This document shows, one piece after another, positions 56,546-64,000 of a stretch of DNA of 64,000 bases (position 1 is the first letter of the stretch; every line of letters starts with the position of its first letter). Made by a program: the position numbers and the translations under genes. Below the pieces are notes generated by a model. That model saw only the letters and a list, made by a program, of their open reading frames with translations. It was not told the DNA's origin and did not search any database. This DNA comes from Gymnothorax reevesii (Eukaryota > Chordata > Actinopteri > Anguilliformes > Muraenidae): assembly GCA_029721435.1 (NCBI GenBank), contig CM056576.1, forward strand, positions 72,557,876 through 72,621,875, in the 5' to 3' direction.

Positions 56546-58063
56546 TATACTGACCAAAGTTAAAAACGCAACTTATTTGGAGACAATTTTCTTTTAACCC
56601 AATCATACCAAACTACTATCAAACCACATGAACAGAAACGTCAACATGTACACTTGAATGTTCCGGAGAAATTTCACTGATTTCTCCACTGGACCAGCTT
56701 CACTAAGCAGCGGAAGCCGGACTGTCCAAAAAAATCAGATGACAGGATCAGTACCTGGTGTGTCCACCATTCGCGTCACGGTCTGCGTTGCACCTGCGTC
56801 TCATAGAAGATACAAGTCTTGTCAGAGTGGCTTGTGGGATGTTCTGCCACTCCTCTGTCAGCGCCTGGCGTACTGTAGCGGGTTGAGGATTACGCCTACG
56901 GATCGCCCTGTCCAGGATGTCCCACAAGTGTTCTATTGGCGACAAATCTGGTGAGAACGCAGGCCAAGGCAGAACAGGGATGTTTTCAGCTTGCAGGTAA
57001 TGCATGCATACTCTGGCAACATGTGGGCGAGTATTATCCTGCTGGACTGGAATGTTGATCCATGACGTCGCACAAACGGAACGACAACAGGACGCAGGAT
57101 TTCGTCCCTGTAGCGTATACCTGTCAAGTTTCCTTCCATGAACAGAAGCTCGGTTCGATGCGTAGCAGTTATTCCGCCCCATACCATCACACTTGGTCCA
57201 CCCCAGCGGTCTCGTTCAAGCACACATGCGTCCGTGAACCGTTCTCCTGTTCGTCGCCAAACACGGGCTCTGCTGTCAGCGTGTGACATGGCAAAGCGCG
57301 ATTCGTCACTGAAGAGGACGTTAGACCACTGTGCGATGTTCCAGCGACCATGCACGGCGACCCTCTGGCGACGTGCTTGCCTTCTCTGCTCCGTGAGCAC
57401 CGATCCATGGTGAGGACGCCTTGCGCGAAGATTGGCTGCTCGCAGTCTGTTCCGGACTGTCTGATCACTGATTCTGCAGTTATGCAACCTTGGAGTCTCT
57501 GCAGCAGTTTGTGTGGCTGGGCGGAAACGATCACGGAGATGCATCAAGCGTATTCGACGATCAGTAGCTGCTGACGTCACACGTGGTTGCCCGGATCGTG
57601 GACGATCATCTGTACTTCCAGTTGCATCCAGTTGATTCTGTAGACGGCTGATAGTCGAAGGATGACAACCAAACGTCTGTGCCACTCTCCCAGCACGTCT
57701 TCCAGCTTGCAGCATCCCGACGGCTCGTTCACGCTGAACTCGTGTCAAGCGCGGCATGGTTGACACTGACATTTTCCCTACTCTCCCCTGTGATTTTTGT
57801 AGGCCCCAGTGTGTACGACAAATTGAAATCAAGTTCGTGATTGGTCAGTCACTGGAACTGAGCAAACCCTACAACCTCCGATAATTTGTTTTTATCACGT
57901 GTTGTCGTCGAGTCAGCGCCGATCATGCGGAAATTTGTAAATTTGAAATTTGACTCAAGGCCACACCCCATGTTTATTTTTGTGCTACTCAACCATTACA
58001 AATACTGCGCTCAAAAAATGAGAACCGAATTTCATAATTGCGTTTTTACTTTTGGTCAGTATA
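56546..58063 (-). mobile_element. Tc1-like transposon, nearly intact (DD34E transposase with one frameshift)
   Basis: Termini are tatactgaccaaagttaaaa and the inverted tacttttggtcagtata. The minus strand encodes most of a transposase in a 299-aa frame (56933-57832). It has two helix-turn-helix parts (RAVGMLQAGRRAGRVAQTFG; ISDQTVRNRLRAANLRARRP), the first catalytic Asp in VLFSDESRF, and SVMVWGGITATHRTELLFME. The rest is in a second frame (56748-57182): IPVQQDNTRPHVARVCMHYL with the second Asp, then WPAFSPDLSPIEHLW with the Glu. Exactly 34 residues separate Asp and Glu. A single frame change near 57060 breaks it, so this is the youngest-looking element in the window. Confidence 0.93.
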
Positions 58064-60229
58064 TTTTACACAGATCAACTTTTGGCGCATGAAATTCAAT
58101 ATGAAGTAATAGTTTTTTCAGTTGAATTTTGAATGAGTTTACCAATATAGGTGCATTTGGAATTCAGTGGTCACCAGGAACCTCTCCAAATACAAAGCAT
58201 GCCTTTTCTGCATGATGAAGTTGAGAGAAATTTTTCTTCAGAGCCCCACAAGCCAGCACACGTACTCATTAAAGGAACCGCTTATTTAACGGTGAGAAAA
58301 TTCACCCTGCAATGAAAAGCTTGCAATTCCCACTTCCATGCTCGCGACCCTATATAAACACCTACCACTCCTTAGCGGGAACTAGTATAACTCACTAACT
58401 CTGTAATATCTGAAATATGTCTTATTTTAACAGAATATACATTCCATTTTGAGGAATAATCAGGCAATTTTCTACCCTAAATTGAACAGAATGGCGCAGT
58501 GAACGTATCAGGGGGTCTACCAAAGTGCGTGAGCTGCTTGCATTTTGAAAAAAACGAAAACCCCTGAATTCGATTTTGTTGAACACTGTATAAATTCTAT
58601 AACAAAAAGCCACATTGAGCAAAATGCAAACAGAGTAGCAGTACAACCTTGATCATTGAATCCTTCATCCAGAGACAGATACACCCTCTAGTCCTGTTTC
58701 ATTCGGAATAATTCCCATTGACCATGTCCATACCTCATTGAAATTCGTTAAATGAAACTGAACTCTTCAAGCCTGTTTCGGATGTCTTTTGAATGTCTTT
58801 TTTCTTTGAAATCATGTCATTTTCAGCTGCTCTACCATGCCCAATATTAGGAGAATACAACCTACCTTACTTTTACGCACAGATTTGTATCCTTTTCTTA
58901 CTGTCCAGTCAGTGTCTTTCAGTTACTGTGGAAAGTTTAAACTCTCTGGAATTGGATAAAAAAACAAGTCAATCAATACATTATTACTGCAGAATTTTCA
59001 CATGAGCGTTAACTATAAGTGTGCGTTACGCCTTTGTAAATAATTGAGCTATTGGCTATCAACGTGAGTACTTAGAAGGATATAAGGGAGTGCTGAATTC
59101 ATCAATGAAGGAGTTTATGCATAAAGCCATGGTTGGGAACAACGCGCTTTTCATATGGGATGACTAATTGAAAGTAGAATGACATCGTATCCATTGGCTG
59201 ACTGTCGCTGAAATGGTTGAAAAAAAGGGATCGCATTGAACTCGTCTACTGAACCATGTTCGAGCTCTGCTCGCTTTTGAATATTCAATAACTGATTTGG
59301 GTGTGCCATCTAGGGATAGAATATTGTAACTGCGTGCATTAATTTGCAGCTTCATGTCCGCAGGCAGACCCATCTGCACAAAGGGGTTAAATAACAGTCA
59401 CATTTGCACAACAGACAAATGAAATGGTGTTTCTGTGGCCACATAAATGGCACCAAAATAAATGATCAATTAACAGAGGTGAGTACTACTCAACAAAACA
59501 GTGCACAGATTTAGATAAAGTGGTGCCTGTTGCGGCCACTGGTGATCAATAGAAGTGTTGATTTTAACACGTGAACGGAGCATTCTCATTACCCTGGCAC
59601 AGTCTACTAATAAACGGTTGCCAAAATAATAACTAAACTTCAATTCTGAATGTCAGCTAGATCAAATGTGATTATAAGTGATCAGAAAATGAACAGAGTC
59701 GATCACAAACTTATCATAGAAGTTAAGCTTAACTAATAGGGGAAAGAGGGGGGAAAAAAATTAAAATGATGCTAGGAGGTACTCTTTCTTGGCTTCACAG
59801 AGATGCAGATGCAGAGAAAGCCGAAAATACAGCTGTAATAGTTCATTGGCTGGTAATGTGTTGTAGCTTTTTTTTTTTTTTTTTTGGTGGAATTTTTAAA
59901 CGTTCTCGCTGGTAACGCAAGATATCATTTGAGTACAAGTAAATGGAATGTATTTCTACTCTTTCATTGGAGTTGTTTATTTCACAATAGCACCTCCCCT
60001 GGATGGATGAACATCGTCTTGAGTGAACCCTGCATGAGCACAGGAAGCTTGATTTTTTTTAATTTTTTTAATTTTTTTACCTCTACCAAGGTTTTTATCT
60101 TTAACTGCCAGAATTTATAATGGTGAGGTGAATTTCTATCAGGGGTTGATATATGTGTGATAGTAAATGGCCTGAAATTTCTTTTGGTGTAAGATCTATT
60201 AGTAAATGGGAAAATTCCAGGTTTTCAGG
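58064..60229. other. Intronic DNA, no recognised gene
   Basis: Short frames only; a poly-T run at 59868-59885. No conserved exon or clear terminal repeats seen. Confidence 0.45.
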
Positions 60230-60620
60230 CTGCAGAAGTCGATTCTTTGGTTTTTATGGTCTCGAGAGCGGTCACCCTCCAGAGGGCCAAAATTGAACTT
60301 TTAAGAAAAATAGGTGTTTGAGTTGAAGTATCTCAGTGCGGCCTCAAAAGCCCAGCTTCATTTTTACTGAACGCCGTCTTGGATCAAAGTAGCAGTCACT
60401 TTTGAAGCATTCCTTGCTTCCGCCCTCATTAGCCCAAGCGAGTGTATACATATGATGTATGATTCTATAACAGTGCCTTGTACTTTTACACTTGCACTTG
60501 AAGTGGGATGGTGAGGGCGCAGAACTATAGGTCGTGCTCAATTCGGTGAAAATGCATTCCGCAGCTGTAGATCTCCATGCCCCCCCCATCAGATTTGAAT
60601 GAAATCAATGTTATTTGATA
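60230..60620 (-). repeat. Inverted-pair repeat, copy 1 (partner at 61570)
   Basis: Read on the minus strand it matches 61570-62010. Shared landmarks are gcatggagatctacagc, cattttcaccgaattgag, tgttacagaatca and ggcaaggaatgc/tcaaa. Near the far end, accctccagagggccaaaat matches ggccttctggaggccctagc. Class unknown. Confidence 0.7.
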
Positions 60621-61569
60621 GCCCTACATGTCCTCTATGTTTACCAAAAAGAATGATATGAGGTTCAACTGTTTTAACTCTTTTTGACCATCATTCTGAA
60701 AGGTGTGATGCTTGTCTATGTGGTGCTGTTACGGGTGTCAGTTTGAATTCAGTGCCAATGGATGATTTTTAGTGGAGCAATCAGCAATTTAAAGCTCTCT
60801 TTTGAACCAATGTATAGGGTCCGGCCTTCTGCTGACTTTCTTTGGAATGTTTAGAAGATCGGAGGTGGAGCCGGACCGATTGCACGCTTCACCACTCATG
60901 AATAAATTTAAATTTAAAAAAAAAAATTGTTTACTACTTTTGTCATGCTAATTTCAGGAAAATAGATCACTGATTATCTCCATCATTCCTGCTTTGTTTG
61001 GGAAAACTCAAGTGAAAGTATGATATCAGACACTTGTTTTTCCCCCATAGTCTGTTTTTTTTTTTTTTGAGTTAACGACGGAAAACATGAAACGAGCCAA
61101 GAGTTGGAAAGTAAAAATTGTGCACATTGTCAGGTGAAACTGAAAGTACACAGTGCAACAGCTTGATGCATACAGATGTGAATGAGAAAATGTGGTGACT
61201 CCTTTTTGACTTTCTTTTCCACCTTCTGCTCAGCAGAGGATTCTGTCTGATCCCCCGTCCTGGGCCCACCCACGTGTGCAGTTACATGCATTGCTCTTCC
61301 TGTCCCAGTCTCACTGCTGCTCAATTGGATGTATAGATTTTTATTTCAGGCCCTCCAGCTAATGAAATAACCCTTGGCCAAGGGCCAGATGTGTGCACCT
61401 TCAGTTGGTTACCTTTCCATCATACCTTGTTGCCTTCATCCCTTTATTCAATTCACAGACCATGTATTGTACTAATTCGCATTTGAAACCTTGCCTTACT
61501 GGGCCGGTCAAAAAGGGGTTCATACATTTGAACCCCACTTCAATCTTTTTGGTCCATATTGTGTACACG

Positions 61570-62010
61570 AAGGGCCATCAAATAAAAAGATTTCATGCGA
61601 ATCTGATGGGAGCGCATGGAGATCTACAGCCGCAGAATACCCCTATTTTTGCATTTTCACCGAATTGAGGGCCACCTATAATTCTATGCCCTCATCATTC
61701 CATTACAATTTCAAGTGGAATGGCACAAGACGCTGTTACAGAATCATATCTTGCATAAACAAGCGTGGGCTACTGAGGGCGCAGGCAAGGAATGCCTCAA
61801 ACGTAAGTGCTACTTGGGCTCAAAGTGGTGTTTTCAAGCGCCCCTATAGGTACCGCCCTCATCAGCCCACCAAAATTTCATGATTTTCCTAAACTCCTCC
61901 CAAGACAAATTGACATCAGTGAAAATCAAGCTGGGTTATTGAGGGCGGACTGAGATGTTTCAACTCAAAATCCAATTTTTCTTACAAGTTCAATTTTGGC
62001 CTTCTGGAGG
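61570..62010 (+). repeat. Inverted-pair repeat, copy 2 (partner at 60230)
   Basis: Opposite-oriented partner of 60230-60620, about 950 bp away. It includes gcgcatggagatctacagcc, attttcaccgaattgagggc, gctgttacagaatcatatc and the repeated word cgccctcatcagccc. A 130-codon frame crosses it but shows no domain. Confidence 0.7.
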
Positions 62011-62898
62011 CCCTAGCAACCAAACTTCCAGACTTTTGGAACCTGAAAATTTGGGATTTTCCTGTCGACCCAAAGGCCTTCCACTGGAAAAAAAATTCAG
62101 TCAAATATCTAACAGACATATCCCCCACTGCCTGAACGGTATAAATTCTGGAAGTTAATTGTTGAAAATGGAATCTCTGCTGAATAGATAGTTGTTGTTG
62201 TTGCAATGGCTAATTGAGCATCTCTCAGAACTCTGCATATGGGATTTCTTCTGCACTTGATCAGATGCGCAGAGGGTTAAATTAATGAATGCTGGTCAAA
62301 CAAAGTTGGTCACGCTGCTCACAGAATGACAGCATGAGTCACAAGTGCTACACTGTTGACCGACATTGGACAAAGGAACTTTGACGCACGTTGGCAACGT
62401 GATCACTGATTTTTTGTGTAACAATGCTTAGTTAGACTACTGATGGGCATCGTCCCGTTTGTTACGAGCGAAAGGCAAGATCAGCCGAAACAACACATCA
62501 AGCAGTCAGGAAACTTTTTGTGTATTTTTGCAGAATTCCGGTTGCAATCCACAAAACCGCTGATTTTGTTTGTTAAAGAGTCTTCTAGACTTTTAAACTT
62601 GGTTACTAATTTGTCAAAAAATTATGATCAAATATTCACCTCAATTTCACATTCAAATTTGACCATCTCGCAGAAGCTGTGGAGGAAAATTTTTTCCACA
62701 GCTATTATGGATATTAATTGAAGATTAAGAGTTTTTGACTGCATAATCCTTTATTTTTGCTTTTAAGGAAAACTTTGGTACCTCTTAATTGTGGAATGAG
62801 CCTTATTTATGCTGGCACAGATTGATGACTGGTAAATTTTTGGTGTGTGAGCGCTATGTATGAATTTTTGTTGAATATATTCTGTTTGTTTGTCTTAG
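62011..62898. other. Intron end before the last visible exon
   Basis: No gene or clear repeat. It ends in tgtttgtttgtcttag, the acceptor of the exon at 62899. Confidence 0.5.
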
Positions 62899-63043
62899 AT
62901 GCAGACAATCAACTTTTGGAGGACTTGCTGTACAGTGATGACGAAGATGGCTCCACCCCTTCCATCTACGATCAAATCCAATCAGGGTCTCCAAAGAAAT
63001 ATGCCCCCAGTACTGCAAGCAGGCCCTTCCTGCATTTTACACA
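62899..63043 (+). CDS. atad2b: atad2b exon (last visible): acidic linker after first AAA+ module
   Basis: This exon encodes residues 528-575 plus 2 bases: DADNQLLEDLLYSDDEDGST and onward to SGSPKKYAPSTASRPFLHFT. The DNxLLEDLLxSDDED block and SGSPKK/FLHFT match the ATAD2B segment between the first and second AAA regions. The acceptor is tttgtcttag ending at 62898 and the donor is aca ca|gtgagt at 63044. The intron before it is 13.4 kb. The next exon must supply one base and lies beyond the window. Confidence 0.92.
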
Positions 63044-63804
63044 GTGAGTTGCACACTGCACAGGGCCCAAGCCCTTTCATGTGGTAATATTTGTTGTACT
63101 TTTATGTGATTTTGGGTGGACGGCACAGTGTGCTCAGGGTTGAGGGTGTATTGTGCTCAGATCGATTTTTGCATTGCAAGCAATGGACAAATGCACTGAA
63201 GACTTGGCAAACACATTCAGGCAAATTGCATGTTGAACCAAGCAAAGTTAAGGTCTTCAAAATCATCTACTCGAAATTTGCTTTCATTGGTTGGCAGTCT
63301 AATTTATTTAGATATCATTTTTTGGTCGCATTTTGAAATTTAAATGGCCATGAAACATGACAGTTGCCTGAATGTGTTTGCTGCATTATTTCTGGTTTCA
63401 CATTTGGCCTCTGCCTGCAAATGCGTTTACAGTTTACTTGTCACGTTCGGTACGCTGAAATAAAATGTTTTCCACGGTCACTGTAGGCTATTTAGACGCT
63501 CAAAAGACTTCAAAATCAAGAGCTATGAATGACATTATTTCAAATTAATCCTTTTCAATTATTGATTCGGTGCATTAGTCTATTTTGTGCAATGCGAAAA
63601 TAATTTCTCATGTTCACGTTTGATATGCAATGTTTTCCACTTTGCTTATAGTTTTAAACTCTTTGAAACCAGGGCAATCTTAAAATGATTTCATTTTTCA
63701 GAAATCTTTTTAATAATGCGTAAAAAATGCAGCAATGAGAGGTGAATTCAGAGGTCTGCTATTTATTCAGATTATTGACATTCTTTCAGTCGAACACCGT
63801 AGCT
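63044..63804. other. Intron start, no recognised gene
   Basis: AT-rich sequence after the donor at 63044, without recognisable features. Confidence 0.5.
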
Positions 63805-64000
63805 TGGTTAGGTCTGTCTGCCTCTCATTATCTCTTCTTAATCATTATAGGTCAAATCTTGGTTTTGAAACTTGGCTGAATAAATGGCTTGATTGCAAGT
63901 TAGGCAAAGTACACGGGAATTGATTAAAGGTAGGCTAATTATGCCAAGGTGAAGGCAGCTGTCCAACCTTGCTGGTAATTAGCAGACTTCGATTTACACT
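63805..64000 (+). repeat. Unclassified dispersed repeat, copy 2 (copy 1 at 5712)
   Basis: Matches 5712-5915: cttcttaatcatta, gctgaataaatggcttgatt, gttaggcaaagtacacggga, ggctaattatgccaagg. It may extend beyond the window on the right. Confidence 0.7.

Overview
This window is vertebrate nuclear DNA and most likely comes from a ray-finned fish. Two observations support that. A spliced AAA+ ATPase gene with GT-AG introns crosses it, and its protein is close to vertebrate ATAD2B. The introns are packed with Tc1-like, hAT-like and Harbinger-like DNA transposons and jockey-type LINEs of the kinds common in fish genomes. I see no prokaryotic operon, rRNA gene, CRISPR array or virus. The species cannot be named from the sequence alone.

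The one host gene I can support is atad2b, on the + strand. Twelve internal coding exons lie between 10415 and 63043. Their splice phases join without a break into 575 codons plus 2 bases. In order they give the conserved N-terminal basic block (ENMDMYSRVKRRRKS), an acidic exon with 33 aspartates, the NDRPYNLRQRKTV block, a Ser/Arg-rich linker, the whole first AAA+ module (Walker A in exon 7 of those seen, Walker B in exon 8, sensor 1 and arginine finger in exon 9) and the first exon after it. The first exons are not visible and probably lie to the left. The second AAA-like region and the bromodomain must lie to the right of 63043.

Layout. 1-10414 is upstream or intronic DNA with a THAP-domain ORF between arms of a hairpin transposon family, repeats, Tc1 fragments and a ~390-bp tandem duplication. 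10415-10541 is the first visible exon, followed 40 bp later by a 3.2-kb minisatellite of about 67 copies of a 48-bp pyrimidine-rich unit. 14-22.8 kb holds a broken LINE, a MITE inserted in it, a hAT MITE with a perfect 8-bp target duplication and a hairpin MITE. 23-33 kb holds a second exon and then a dense stack of Tc1, Harbinger and unclassified repeats. 33-49.5 kb holds ten exons interleaved with a ~4.5-kb hAT-like element, a LINE and a Tc1 element lying between the Walker A and Walker B exons. 49.5-64 kb is one long intron with unclassified repeats, a THAP exon remnant, a nearly intact Tc1 copy, an inverted repeat pair and the last visible exon.

The most notable non-gene signal is an unclassified dispersed family, seen at about nine places. 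Its members share a GC hairpin head, a run of TCCG/TCTG repeats, tandem body units of roughly 170-300 bp and, in some, a tail with the hairpin GCACTCTCCGAGTGC. One copy has short terminal inverted repeats and sits inside a LINE reading frame. All calls were made by reading the sequence, without database searches.
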